Source: Boswellia sacra (Eukaryota > Streptophyta > Magnoliopsida > Sapindales > Burseraceae). Taken from it: 64,000 bases of DNA. The translations under genes were made by a program, and so were the position numbers. The notes below the pieces were generated by a model, which was not told where the DNA came from, did not search any database, and saw only the letters and a program-made list of their open reading frames with translations. The stretch lies in assembly GCA_013180625.2 (NCBI GenBank), contig SNVD02013305.1:372001-436000 (forward strand), written 5' to 3'. Shown here in pieces: positions 13,101-25,800 of this stretch. Each line of letters begins with the position of its first letter. Within the stretch, counting starts at the first letter, position 1.

Positions 13101-13950
13101 GCAACTCTACGCATGCGTATGACCAGATAGCAGGCCTGCGCGATGTTAGATCTCGTTAGGTACAGATAGCTCTGCCTGCGTGATGTAGATCTCACCAAGT
13201 ATGAGGAAATTCAGATAGTTTTGTCTATACGATGTTAGATCTCGTCAGGCAGGATGAGATAGTTTCAGGGGTACTTGTTTAGTATAATGAAAAGAGTTTT
13301 GAATATATTTATATTAGTTAGTTTGAAAAAAAAGCATAATTCAAAAAAGTTTCTTTTGAGACAAGATTTTTAAGAAAATTATGTTTGGCATAGTAAATAA
13401 CTGAAGCGATGATTTTAGCATGATCATCAAGAGCTTCGTATTATACGATTGAAGATGTTTATTTTATTGTTTTAACCATAACTGGTATTTTGATGCATTT
13501 AGTCATTCAATAGATATTTATTTTAAAGTTTTATGACATTTAGATGATATGACAGTTATATATTATAAAGACTATTTTTTTTATATAAAGCAAATATTTA
13601 TTTTATAACAACATGATTTTTTTTTGGATTTATTTACAAATACATTTTTTTATCTCCACTCACTGAGTTTTATACTCACATCTTTGTTTTTATTTTTCTT
13701 TCTTTTTAAAATTTTCTCCCGTGGTGAAAGTAAAATGTGATCTAATTAGGAAGTGTGGAGGCCTAGTCACGTGATGGTGTAATGATATGTTAAGGTTTTA
13801 ATAATTAAATTGTTTTTTTTTAATTTTAATTGTGGATGTAATAAGAATTATTTTAAATTTGTTCCATAAGAAAGACAAGAATTGAAAAATAGTCAGTAGT
13901 CCACAGTTTTAGGTATGATTCGCTCATGTAGCTAGGGGCGGATCATGTCA
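10175..13950 (+). repeat. Right arm of large inverted repeat (long-LTR gypsy copy, + orientation)
   Basis: This arm holds about 300 bp of 3' internal sequence (10175-10470) ending in a TTTCGAGGATAAAATTC motif plus a purine-rich AAGGAGG tract. A long LTR follows, from TGAAACAGG at 10471 to ...GATCATGTCA at 13950 (about 3480 bp, TG...CA). The region 13000-13270 contains the GC-richer block often seen in Tekay/Del-like LTRs, with GCCCTTTGGGGGCAAC and three spaced copies of a GATGT(T)AGATCTC word. The reverse complement of the left arm aligns from about 10175 to 13925. The body of the element and its 5' LTR are absent, so this is a 3' remnant. Confidence 0.75.
10471..13950 (+). mobile_element. 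Long LTR of Ty3/gypsy (probably Tekay/Del-like) element
   Basis: The LTR limits were set from the TG start after the polypurine-like AAGGAGGTAG tract and the CA end at 13950. The start is supported by the mirrored copy on the minus strand near 8090. The 3' end is less sure because the left copy is truncated about 25 bp short of it. No protein is encoded. A 66-83-codon ORF that seems shared by both copies (10895-11098 and 7389-7640) starts with GTG here and reflects nucleotide conservation only. Confidence 0.6.
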
Positions 13951-16532
13951 ATTTGCTCTCTGTAGTCCCACATTAAAGAACATAAACAAAAATATAAACG
14001 GTTCCAGAGTGTCTACTGAATATTTTTTCCAGATTCAAATATAGAATTATTCAAAGTTTAAGACGGCACAGGTAATTTTCTTCTCTCTTATGCAACCCAG
14101 GTCCCATGTTCCGGCAAGCTTATTTTTTATTTGGTTTTGCTTCAAAATGGAATACTAAAAGTTAATATATTCCTTGTAATTTTACTGATCAGAGAAAGCT
14201 TCAAGTATTAGTGTAGACATGCACAAAAGAGTAGTATTTATGCTGACTCGTATAATAATTCTATTTCTTTTCTACAGGATTTGGTCAGAAAGTCTTTTGG
14301 TCAGATATTTTGGATGCAGTTCTTGTTAGCTGCAAACATGGTGCAGCAAAAGTTTACTTCTGATCAGTTAACTGATTGAATGTATATATTGTTGGATATG
14401 GCTACTTTGTCAACGGTCGTTAAGGGCTTTTAATTTGTATAGACTACAATCAAAATGCCATAGCTTCTGTAAAATTAAAGTAGGCAGTTGTGATGGCAAA
14501 CTATGGTGTTTTTGATGATATTATTACTAATTATCTTTAATCTACAATTGCAGAACTGCTTATGTATTATGTATTCACCAAGCTTAAAATACAGATCCTT
14601 TTATGTTTATAGGTGAAAAATGACAGCAAATTCTATCATCACTCAATAAAAGACCTTGTTATCTTAAGCCAAGAATGTAGAAAGGAAATAGAAAATACAT
14701 TTTGTCGATGAAAAGAGCTAAAGATATTTGGATCCATCAAAATGGCTTAAAATATGTTGCAGCCTAAAGATTTTTGTGGACGTGGGCGCAGAATTAAATG
14801 ATTGAATCTTCATAGTTTTGGATTTGGCTACTTTGTCAATGCTCCTTAAGGCTATAATGTTTTATCGGCTACATTCAATACGCACAGCACATCTTATTCC
14901 AGTCGTCTCTAAATCTACAATTACTTAATGTATTATGTGTTCACCAAGCTTTAAATTCATATAAAAAAATTTAAAAAAATATCCCAACTTGTATAAAAAT
15001 GCCCTTTTGTGTTTCAGGTGAAAATGATCTCAATTTCTTATAAATTAATGATAGGCCTTGTTTTCTCAAAAAAGATAAGTCATCGAACAAAAAGGAGACC
15101 AAACAATTGAACGTTTGAACAGGAAAAACACACATATATACGTGCATCTATCAATAAATAATGTCATTTAAGCTAATCAGTTTGCAACGCATAGCCTTTT
15201 TTCTTCCTCTGAACCCCATGCAATGACTGATTAATGTGAAAAAAATAATAAGATGATGGTGAAATCCTGAAACATCTATTTAATTTGAGGCTAGAATCAT
15301 TCTCCAATATTAAAACTAGAAATGCCAGGAATTTTGTAATTAAAATAATAATGTGCAGTGCTTGGTTGTTAGCTTCAAATATCCGGCAGCAAAAGTTTTT
15401 TGTGGACGCCTGATCAGATTAAGTGATTGAATTTTTATATTTTGGGAATTGGCTACTTTTTCAATGGTAGTTGAGTGCTGTAAAATTTGCTAGGCCACAT
15501 TTAATCTCCATGATTTTTGTTAAATTTAGTTAGGCAATGTTGATGGTAGAATATGGTGTACAATATTTTAATGCTAAAGGCATGCTATTGACATCAAACT
15601 ACAAGATGATATTTTCACTAATCATCTTTAAATCTACAGTTTCTTACGAATTACGAATTCTCTTTGCAAAATGGCTTGAAATATGTTGCAGCCTAAAGTT
15701 TTTTGTGGACGTGCGAGCAGAATTAACTGATTGAATCTCTAACCCTGCTCCTGTAAATATACCCATCTGTGCTGCAGGTGAAAAATGATCTCAAATTCTT
15801 TTACAAACCAATATGGAACCTTTTTATCTCGAACAAAAAATGTACATGTGAATAGAGTGGCAAGTTGTCAAAGAAAAAGGAGACCAAACAAAACAACGAG
15901 ACGTTTGAACAGGAACAACATAGATATATCTGGGCATCTATCAATAAATAGCTTGCAATAAGCCAATCAGTTTGCTACACGTAACCTTTTCCCTTCCTTT
16001 GAACAGAGTGCAGGAAGTGAATGTGAACAAAATAATAAGATGAAGGTGAAATCTGAAACATTTATTGAATTCGAGGCTGGAATCATTCTCCAATAGTAAA
16101 ATTGGAGACGCCAGGGACTTGGTAATTAAATTTTGGGATTGTCCCAAAAAAAAAAAGCATTAAATTAAGTACATATCTGCTTGCTTAATTTCTGCTGTCT
16201 TGGATTTGGTGCATGACCATTTGCGACGTAGAAATTAAAAAAAACGATATGGGCCGTTTGATTTCCCGGTTAAAAACATTAAGAAACCGTTCATATATTC
16301 ATTCTTCACATGGAATGTATCGTAATATTCATATATAAATTATAGTGAGATGCTAGGCGTTTCTCTTATTAAACTCAAGCCTGATATACCATGATATACC
16401 AAGAGACAATACCGGTTCTTGTGTTGATGAAGTGCTGACTGTTGATGGAGCCAAATCAAGGTATATGGTCAAGTTTTCGTCAAACTGAAATTTCTGTAAT
16501 TCATTCTGTTATGTTTTTATTTTATTTTTAGG
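13951..16532. repeat. Diverged tandem/duplicated repeats between gypsy LTR and second FDM-like gene
   Basis: Several blocks recur with shuffled spacing. A GTTGCAGCCTAAAG-centred block occurs at about 14757 and 15678. A TTGGCTACTTTGTCAA-type block occurs at about 14400, 14826 and 15450. A block beginning GGAGACCAAACAA runs from 15090 to 15360 and again from 15870 to 16140 with only moderate divergence. A CACCAAGCTT block occurs at 14575 and 14940. The copies are non-coding, with frequent stops in all frames. They look like local duplications of intron or intergenic sequence upstream of the second FDM-like copy. The remainder (16140-16530) is AT-rich and plain. Confidence 0.6.
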
Positions 16533-17814
16533 AGCATTAAAGCAGAAACAGGATGGAGGTGATCATTTTGGAAAGATATTTGCAGAGATTGAGAAGGTTT
16601 CATTGCATTTGCAAGCAGAGGAAAAAGCATTAGAGAAGCGTGACTGCGTAAGAAACAAATATAACTCAGGTAATTGCGAAACGAAGCCAATAGTTTGGCA
16701 AAATTCATCGCAATAGGAGAATGGTAATATGCATTAATTGTTCTTTTTATCAAGTGTTTGGAGCATACATATATGTATACGTATACGTATGTATCTGCAT
16801 ACTTTTTAGAATAGAATATGAAGAAAGTTAAATTGCATTCCTAAATATGAATCGATGTTGCGATATTATTGATTGTCAATGTCATTGGCAGAGAGAGATT
16901 GTTCACAAGTGATGAAAGACATAAAAGAGGGTGAAGAAGACATGGACGGCAGTAAAGAAATGGATGCAATTAAGCAAGATTTAAATGAGATGAAACAAGC
17001 ATTGAATGAAATGGAGCATCTTCGTAAAAGCAATGTTGAATTGCGGGAAGCTCGTAAGCTATTAATCCCAGTATGTTCTCATTTCCCTTCCCCCTGGAAA
17101 AAGAAAATACCATCAATCTACTTTCTCATTTCTAATAATTTTTCTGAAATGTTTTCTTTCTTTTCAGAGTATAAGAGAGGGAACAAGTGGTGCTAGCATT
17201 GGTGCGACAAGAATTGAGGAGCTTGACATTAGACCATTTCTTATTGCAGTGAAAAGAAAATTTCCGGGTGAAGCAGAGAAGAAAGCAGTGGAGCTATGCT
17301 CATTGTTAAGGTATCATTTAGCAATCCGAACTGTTAACCTTTTAAAATTATTGTGGATAAGCAAGGAAATTGTCAGGTATGTCTCTATACAACAAATCTT
17401 TAACCATTTGTTTTTCTATTAAGTGTAGTGATGGTATTTACTGTAGTTGGAGGCATTGTGCAGAAAATACTAGATCTGGACAATGGGACATTGAAGTTTC
17501 CGAAGATTGGGTATACTGAAGAAGTTTATAATGCTACAAAAAAAGCCTTGACTGAGTTGATTAAGTACAACCCAACTGGCAGAGACACAAAACTTGAGCT
17601 ATGGAATTTCGAGCACAGTAGAAAGGCCACATTGAAAGAGGGGATACTACCGATATTGAGTGTGGAAAGGGCAGAAACAGAAGACAAAATGATGGTACTC
17701 TTTCTAAATTCTTTCATTAGAGAACATAACTGTGAAGTTGAGATCAAGGAATATGAGGTTGCTGATACTATAGTTCCAGTTTCCATGCAAGAATTAGTTG
17801 AAATTTGGGTCTGA
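16533..17814 (+). pseudogene. Second FDM/IDN2-like copy, degenerate
   Basis: Exon-like segments match the family seen at 2.1-3.8 kb. About 16533-16660 is coiled coil with KIFAEIEKVSLHLQAEEKAL. About 16893-17070 is coiled coil (MDAIKQD, EMEHLRKSN, ELREARKLL). About 17168-17376 starts the XH domain (IEELDIRPFL, ELCSLL). About 17461-17814 ends it (EEVYNATKKALTEL, YNPTGRDTKLELWNFE, RKATLKEG), followed by a tail of about 55 residues absent from copy 1. In the third segment the alignment with copy 1 loses one nucleotide between about 17310 and 17340, and the conserved WHPFK region falls out of frame. XS and zinc-finger parts are not found. Most likely an inactive, diverged duplicate. An altered splice or a short expressed XH protein cannot be excluded. 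Confidence 0.65.
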
Positions 17815-20497
17815 ATGGCACAATTGCTTCATTTATGCCACCAAGTATGTTGCACATAGAAGTTTCTTGTTCATCTCATATCAGATGGAATGATTGAACC
17901 TTGTAATTAATCTTTTGTTGGAAATATTGCCAGTTGCTAGAATAGAAAGGTTGCTTTAAGAATGTTATACCTTGCCAGTCCATTCCTAACTTTCTGAAAT
18001 GTGTAGTTGGTAATAATTTGTATCCACATCCCAGACAAATGTGCGCAACCCGTTATGTTTGTAACTGCAAATGATATTCGACTTACAGGGTTTCCAAGAA
18101 GAAATAGTATGGTCAATCAAGCAGGGCAGTGGGCTAAGGAGGCTGTGATGATAATCTCTAACTTGCTTGGCAGAGCTGGATTTGGGCCATTCTTGGCGTA
18201 GAGTAGTATCTCCTTCTATCTTCACCACCCTCACCATAGAGCCCACTAACAGTAAATCAAACCATTTCTTTTGGAAAATGATAAACGAGAAAAACTTATT
18301 AAAAACAGGATATTTCATTATAAGTGGTTATTAAAATGACATTTTGGTTGAGGAAGTGAGTTGAGAAATCTAGGATGAGAGAATAAGTGGATTTTGAAAA
18401 TTAAAAAATAAAAGAAGAAAGAAATTGACACTGAAATTTTTACTATTAAACAAAGTATTAATGGTTCGATATACTATCTTTACATAATAATGCGATATGA
18501 TACTGATCTTGATTAAGTATTTTTCGAATGAACACACACAAAATAAAAAAATACCCTGTTAGTCCATATAGTCATATTTTTCTCATTTGACCCCCCTCTG
18601 ATAATTTTGATGCCATCTAAACTCCCTCCTTAATATTTATGTATCACCATTGCCCCCCAACTATCAAATCTTGGCTCCGTCCTGTCAACACATATCACGG
18701 GGAAATACCATTAGTCTCTCGGACGTGAAAGGAATTTTCACCAAGAAACGAAAACAGACCCCACATTATTTAGCCAGGAAATAGGCTCAAGGTATCCAAA
18801 GCCTTAACTGAAGGGTAATATTTTTTTTCCCCTTCAGAGGAAGCTGGAATCCAAAGATTTTTGTCTGATGAAATCATCTAAAAAACCACGTAGTACCCCA
18901 CATCCACATGCATACACAGCATTAACATTCCCAAACCCCACCCATGTGCACACTTTGCTTCGTTCCAATGGCTGGCCCTCCTCATGTCAAATCAATGCCT
19001 TTACTGGTACAACTTCGTTACTTTGAATGAGAAAGCAAGTATTCTTGTCAGCTTAATTTCTTTGCTATCTGCTTTTATGCTTTGATTTACAAGTCCACAG
19101 TCATCCTAAACATGCTATGCTTTCAAAGGCTTTATAGCTGGCTATCAGAACTCTGTATTTGACATAACTAGCACATATCATCTTAAACATGCTATGCTTT
19201 CAAACGCTTTATTGCTGGCTATCAGAACTCTGTATTTGACATAACTAGCCATCTGCTAGTTATGAATGGCTAGTTATGAATATATTTGCGTCCTCTACGG
19301 GGCAACTGAGTTTTTGGTCCTACTTCAACTGCATAATGAACATTAACGTTTCATCTTCCTAGTGAAAGAGAGTCACTTTCAATTTTAAGATTGATTTTAC
19401 GTTTTACCCATCTCGAGAATTACTTTGGATTTGAAACATCTTAGAACATTCTTTGAAGTTTCCCACTTGATGAAGTAGAAGAGAAAGTACTTGAAACATT
19501 AGACGGTGAGCTATTTCCTCTGCTCTTGGAGAAGATCTGGGAAAGATAGAGATGTATGGTACTGTCTTGTCGTTGCTTTTAGGTCTAATCACAGAGGAGT
19601 TTCGTGCTGTACATGGTCATATATAGGCTTAAATTGAATGCTTTTGCTTGTTATTTCTGAAGAAATTGACTGGAAACTTCTCCGCTAAGTGTTGAGAAGA
19701 CAATGTTGTCAATTGCATTCAATTGTCTTTCATTTCCAGTGTAAGCAACAACATATATGGGACAAAATGCTATTCTATTAGGTCAAAACACTTAGGCAAA
19801 AATTGTCCTTGAAATCAATACAAACCCAAATATCAACCGCTAGTGGGTTTGTAGAAAGGTAAATTATTCAACTAAATGTTAAATATTTAACTTCTTGAAT
19901 TGGATTGAATCGAGGAATATGATTGGAGTTACAAGGATCTTAGAAAAGGGAAAAGCCAATACAACAAAAATACAAAATTGGGTAATTAAAACAAACAAAA
20001 TATATTAATTGCATTCCATCTATAAATAAGTTCCTACATGAATAGAGTTCCGAATATATATTTATATTTATATATACCACCAACATGACCAACATCATCA
20101 TCATCATCATCATCATACACTTAAATTGATATAACACTAACATTATATTATATGGCTTAGCCGAGGCTGCGGGCAACATCTTTAGTGCAGCCGCCTCAGC
20201 CTCCCCTAAATTTCCTCCTCATCTTCTCTTACCCTAACACACAACAAACCCATTAACCCACCAATCAATAAAAGTCATCAAAAGACCCAAAAAAAAATAA
20301 AGTTTTCAATAGAAGTTTCACTCTTTTCCCTACCAAACTCCTCCCCATTTCACTCCTTCAACTTTCTTTCACTTCACACCCACAAGTCAAAATATTAAAA
20401 ATCTGAAAAAAAAGTAAAAAAAATTGGAATTGGCGCCAAGAAGGGTAAAATTGGAAAAAGAACATGGCGGGAAAGGAAGATTAATTAGCTATAATAG
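17815..20497. other. Gene-free interval before the expansin gene
   Basis: I see no supported gene. Small ORFs around 17986-18318 on both strands match nothing I recognise. The interval contains a two-copy 77-bp tandem repeat (19101-19253), a (CAT)n microsatellite near 20090-20117, and polypyrimidine or A-rich sequence from 20220 to 20420. The last part probably includes the 3' untranslated region of the expansin gene. Confidence 0.5.
19101..19253. repeat. 77-bp tandem repeat, two copies
   Basis: A unit starting TCATCCTAAACATGCTATGC is repeated at 19178 with only a few differences. Each copy ends in a CTGTATTTGACATAACTAG-type segment. Just downstream, the word GGCTAGTTATGAAT is partly duplicated too, suggesting replication slippage. 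Confidence 0.85.
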
Positions 20498-22701
20498 TTA
20501 AACTCTGAAGTTCTTTCCAACGAATGTTTGACCGAATTGCCAGTGAGATGGAACGATGTTCCAAGAAGTGGAGCTGCGTCTGTCACTGGCTCTCACTCTG
20601 AACGACAGTGACTGACCAACCAGAACTGAGTTTGACTGCCAATTCTGACCCCAGTTACGGCTCATGCTCATCCAACCGGTCTTTGATCCCTTCACGCTCA
20701 CCTGCACGATATCCCCTGCACCCGCCACGTTGCTGATCAAAACCAAGTTGAAGTAACGGAATCCGTTAATTGTGAACCTGATCCCTCCCTTCTTCCGGCA
20801 TGGCACTCTGCGTAATCATAACGAAACGTCAGGGCCAATATCGTAATACAAACATAAAATAATAATCAAATCACCTCCCCCACTGATATAAGGGTTAATG
20901 CGTTAATTTTTAAAACTTTTGGATCTGGATGGTGTTAAAACTAAACCTCTTAAATTACCTTGTGGAAAAATGGGCCTTTGGGACCTTTGAGACTGTGCTT
21001 GTGTGTAAGCTAAATGGGCATTGGGTAACGCGTTTGACTAATGTTCTTAGCTTTGGAAATAACACAAAACGGACATGCTAGTGGAAATATGTGTTTTCCC
21101 ATTTGTGTTTTCTGGTCAAAACTCAAAACTGTACGGTATGCTCCAGAATTCACATCTTCCTAATTAATTATCAACTAGTTTCAATTATAGGCTCATCATC
21201 ATCCGAGAGCTCAATTTTCCACTAAAACGAAGCTGAAGCGGACGCTTTGGAAGTCGAAAACGTTTCCACTACTAATCTGAGGCAAAAATAGGGTTCTTTA
21301 CATCATATCATTGTCTTCTGTGTGTGCTAATTAATAAAACTATCCTACTACAAATAGATATTTTCTAACGTTTACTTCATCTTGTAAGAGAATAAATGTG
21401 AAAGCAAAATCAACAAGGATTATTTGTTTCTTTTCAGATGAGAGCAAGATGTCAAAGAACAATTTGGAGTAAAAACAAAAAACAAAACCCAACGAAAGTG
21501 ACTGTAAACGGTCCAAAGAATAGAAGATCACCCAAAGCTTCACTACCCAACAAATTTGCACTAACGATCTAACGAACCCATCAAAATTGCAAGGCAACGG
21601 CGTTTTTTTTTTAACAATAGCAAAATTTATGGATTTTTTTTTTTGGTTAATGGGAGTCTCAAGGATAAAGATAGACCCACGACGTCGTAGGATATTACAA
21701 AAGCAATTTTGTCAACCAAAAAAAAAATCAATGTCTGATCCAGAATCCGACCCACATACAGCAGACCCGGACCCCACGATCACATGCCATTAAAGCCACA
21801 CAAAAGAGTATCATAAGGATATAGTTGTAACAGCAAGTAGCAATTACTGTCGAAGTTAATTCTCCTTTTTTGCTGCTATCTAAATTACAGTTTTACCCTT
21901 TTAGTTATGGAAAATTACACACTAGAACAGACCAAAACAGAGTAAAAGCAAAAGTAAAACAGAGTAAGGCAGAGAGCTAGCGCTTACCGGCGGTATGAGA
22001 TGGGGACGATACCGGCACGGTACTCGGCAATCTTGAGAAACATGGGCATGGCGAGGTCGAAATGTGGGCGGGGAGGGTTGCACCAGCCGCCATTGTCGCT
22101 GGGAAGAGCGTAGTTTGGTGGGCAAAAGTTTGTTGCAGTAATGAAAATGGAAGGACTGCCAGAGTGGCACCAGTTTGGGTCATTTGCACACTTGATCTCG
22201 AAGCATGCCCCGCAGCTGAAACCATTGTTGAAAAGCGCCGTGCTGAGCGCTGCCGTGTTGACGCCGTAGCCTTGGCTGTACAAGTTTCCGTACCCACATG
22301 CTCCTCCTATAGTGGTAGTAATAACACATAACAAAGCAAGTAAAATTAAAATTAACCCAACAAAGCTACATTATAGAAATGGAGCGTAAAATGATACGAT
22401 CCGTCCTGACTAACACTATTCCTAAGATTCAGAAGCCTAAAGGATGGAAAGCGATAACCGAAACGAGTCTTATTGAAAGCTGATACATTACGTTGCTTTT
22501 AGGTTATTACATGAAAGGCATCAAGAGAAGTGGTTTTAGGGACGTACCCATGGTGCCGGAAGCATCAGAGCCACCGTAGAAAGTTGCATGGGCAGTTTGC
22601 CATGGACCTCCTCCGTAAACTCCGGGGATTCTTGCTTCAGCCACCCACATTAAGCTGATAATTGACAAAACGATGCCGCACACGGCACTCAGCACCGCCA
22701 T
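20498..22701 (-). CDS. Alpha-expansin (EXPA)
   Basis: Three exons on the minus strand, 22701-22548, 22306-21988 and 20807-20498, join in frame with GT-AG introns at the usual EXPA positions and give 260 residues. The ATG at 22701 was chosen over an upstream in-frame ATG (22728) because it opens directly with a signal peptide ending near VAEA. The mature part begins [18 protein letters not shown]. It continues with [18 protein letters not shown] and the Cys-rich GH45-like domain ([13 protein letters not shown]), which contains the HFD motif (RPHFDLAMP). It ends with the CBM63 domain ([40 protein letters not shown]). Alpha-expansins are secreted to the cell wall and loosen it at acid pH without hydrolysis, during cell growth. 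All key residues are present, and the gene looks functional. Confidence 0.95.
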
Positions 22702-22792
22702 TGTTTGTTTTTGCGGGAATTCAAACAAAGTAAAAGACAGAAGTCAATGGAGGATGATGAGATGAGGCGTTAGAGAAGTGAGGTGGGAGTGG

Positions 22793-22801
22793 TTTATTTA
22801 T
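22793..22801 (-). promoter_or_regulatory. Putative TATA box of the expansin gene
   Basis: The minus strand reads ATAAATAAA about 95 bases upstream of the chosen start codon, followed by a pyrimidine-rich leader. Position and sequence fit a plant TATA box. This is sequence inference only. Confidence 0.45.
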
Positions 22802-25800
22802 GGTAGCGCCATAGGGGCATTATGGGAATTTTATTTTTAAAAAAACTAACGCATTATAATGTTGTTGATATTTAGTGTGAACGGTGGACGGAAGGGGAAG
22901 GGCTTTGGAATTTAATCTTACTCTCTTTCGATTGGGGCGTGGACTCACTCGCTCTTTTCATTGGTCATGGCGGCACATGATTTGTTTTACGTATCTGCTA
23001 AAAGCAAGATAATGCTTGGACAAAGCAAATCTATTGGGAGTTTGCATAACGCTCGTTGCTTTATTAGGATATTACTTTAATGCCCCTCAAAGATACCGTG
23101 GTACTTCATGCTGAGGTTACGTGACATCACGAAGAGCTGAGGGGTAACTTTGGAACATAAAAGATGAAAGAGTGCAAGGTTGTACTAGCTTGAGAAGGTT
23201 CGGTTTTACAGATAGGTGTTAATGGTAGTAGCTTCCTCGTAATTACAGAGCAATTTGTGACAAATTTTTAAGAAAAATAGATTTTCATAATTTTGATTTT
23301 TTTTTTAAATTATAAAAGATGAAGAATATGGTTGAAGTGTGGCGAGGGTGTTTTGCGTTGAGCAGAAGTTGAGGCGTGATGAGTGGTTGGATATGTGGAC
23401 ACGTGGGTCCATTAGAGAAATTTAATGGGGTATGAGAAGGATAGAAGTTAAAACCCCACTAAAGCGTTAAAGCTATCTTCATGTACTGAAGGTGGTCACC
23501 AGAGGAGCAACACCTAATTGGAAAATGGACATTTCCCTGCAATCGCTGAGGTCTGGAGAACTTCTTTAGATTCAAAAGTTTTTAAAATTAACATTTTCGT
23601 CCTAATATGTTTCCACAAATAACATTAACATCTTTGTTTTAATCTTTCTACTATTTGGGACATGATGATGGTCTTGTCTTATGATATCAATACAATAAGA
23701 CACTATCACGATACAACAAATCTCACAAGCATGACGCTCAATAATAGATTATTCTAAAAGACGTGTCATAATTGGTTACTAGCTTCTACTTTATAAATAA
23801 GATCTTTTATCTATAAAAACTCTACTATTTTAGAATTTATATTTTCTTATTTTGAAAACCTTATTCCTTGATGGGTTTACCTTCGGCAATCTCTACCACC
23901 ATACCGGAATTTATGCATCAACACTGTTTTGAATTAATGGTTTATATTATATACAAGGGTTAAAATGTAGTTTCCAAAACTTTACAGGTGTTCGAGAAAC
24001 TTCACTAATTGGAATGGCAGAGAGGGTAAGTAAGACTGTAAGAGAGATTTAGCATCCAAGGATAGTAGGACCCGCTTAATCTCCGTAATCATCGGCCCAT
24101 ATAAACCGCTACGCTTTAACTGTAAGTGGGGTACACACAATCTCGAGCCACACGCGCACACTTGATTTTTACTCTTCACGCCATACGCCCTTTATATAAT
24201 ACTGCATTTTCATTCTAGTATAACGAGAATGCATGCATGTACATGTAATTATTCTAACTTGTGTCATCTCATTCTCTTTTTAGCCTATTAACACCCACTT
24301 TGACAATTTAATTATTGACTTTTTCTTCAATTAATCTTAATTTTTTTTAAAAAACTTGGCGGAAAGTTAACCAAACTTAAGTTGAATTAATGATTTCAAA
24401 CTTCTAGTTCTAGGTGCCTAATTTTTGTTAAAATTAGGCACCGAGATGGGTTTGTTTGTTTTAATAAAGTAATCGAATTAGTGAGTTTTACTAAGTTCAA
24501 TTCCTAACTTCATTCGACATGTAATGTAATGCAATTCAATTCAATTCATGTGTGATTTATCAAATGGTTTTACATTAGATTGAGAAAATGATATATTAGT
24601 TAATTAATCACGTAGCAATAATAATGTTCTTGTTGATTGCCAACTAGAATGAAGATTTTGTTTAGTTTTTGACAATGAAAGATGTAGTAAAAAGATGAAT
24701 CACAACACGAGATGATTTGGGTCAATCCCAAAATGATTAGGACCTGAGTAAAATGATTAGGACCTGAGTAAAATGAATAAAATTGGGGGCGGCTGAGGAG
24801 GGCGCAGCTGCATCGCATGCACCGCCTTATAGTGCGATTGTCACATCCATCCACCGCCGCTCGTGCGCCTCCCGACCGCATACGAATTAATTTAAGGCCA
24901 TTATAATGCAGTAAAATGAGAATAAATCTGCGAGACAGCCGCTGATGCCGCTACACTACAGCGTGTCCAACCAGCGCACGTCACGTAAGCACCTCCTCAC
25001 AGCGGCTGTGTGAAGGGGAAAGCTTTTCTACACCAAATATCACGTAATTGAATTGATATTGAATTGATGTAATGTATCTATGATAAGAAATTAAAAAAAT
25101 GAGATAAATCATAGATTTTACAGTTCTTATCTTTTTTTTTTATTTTTTTATTAGACAGATATATTACATCAATTCAACAATATGATCTACCTATTTCAAA
25201 AAAATCTTTTTCAGTGTCAGAAATTTGCTTGAAATCCCTATTCGAATTATCATATTAATTTTATAATATGGTAAATCAAATAAGGATTTGAAAAGTGGAC
25301 CAATGGGACGATGCCACGTGATGTATGGTAGATAGAGGAGGTTTCAAAGATTTGATTACATGGACCAGCATGGGAAATGGTTATAATTACTTGTGATTAG
25401 AACATGTTACATGAGCATGTGTTTGCTAATCATTTTAACTTTGCTTCATATCCTCTCAAGTCAAAAGCTGTTGAAATTTTAATTTAGAAAAGGAAATTGT
25501 TGGTCCCTCTTTATTTTTTTTTTTTTTTTTTCAATGGTTATGGATATCGATCAGGACATAGTTTGGCAAAGTTGTACTACATCTTTGGTCACTCTTATCT
25601 TATATTTATATTATATTATTTAATACCCAATTGCATTTAATTTTATAATAGTTTTAATATATGCTCTTCACCAATGGGATCAGTCATAGAAATATTTATT
25701 TGAAATGCAAATTAAGATGTTAATTTGAATGAGTATTTCATGTTTAACTTGGGTTTTAGAAAATCATTAATTTCCTTCCAAAAACTTTGAATAGATTTTG

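Noticed and set aside
24600..24881. Minus-strand ORF of 93 codons with Cys/Arg-rich start
   Set aside because: It spans a GC-rich repeat block and an AT-rich tail. Composition, not coding selection, explains it.
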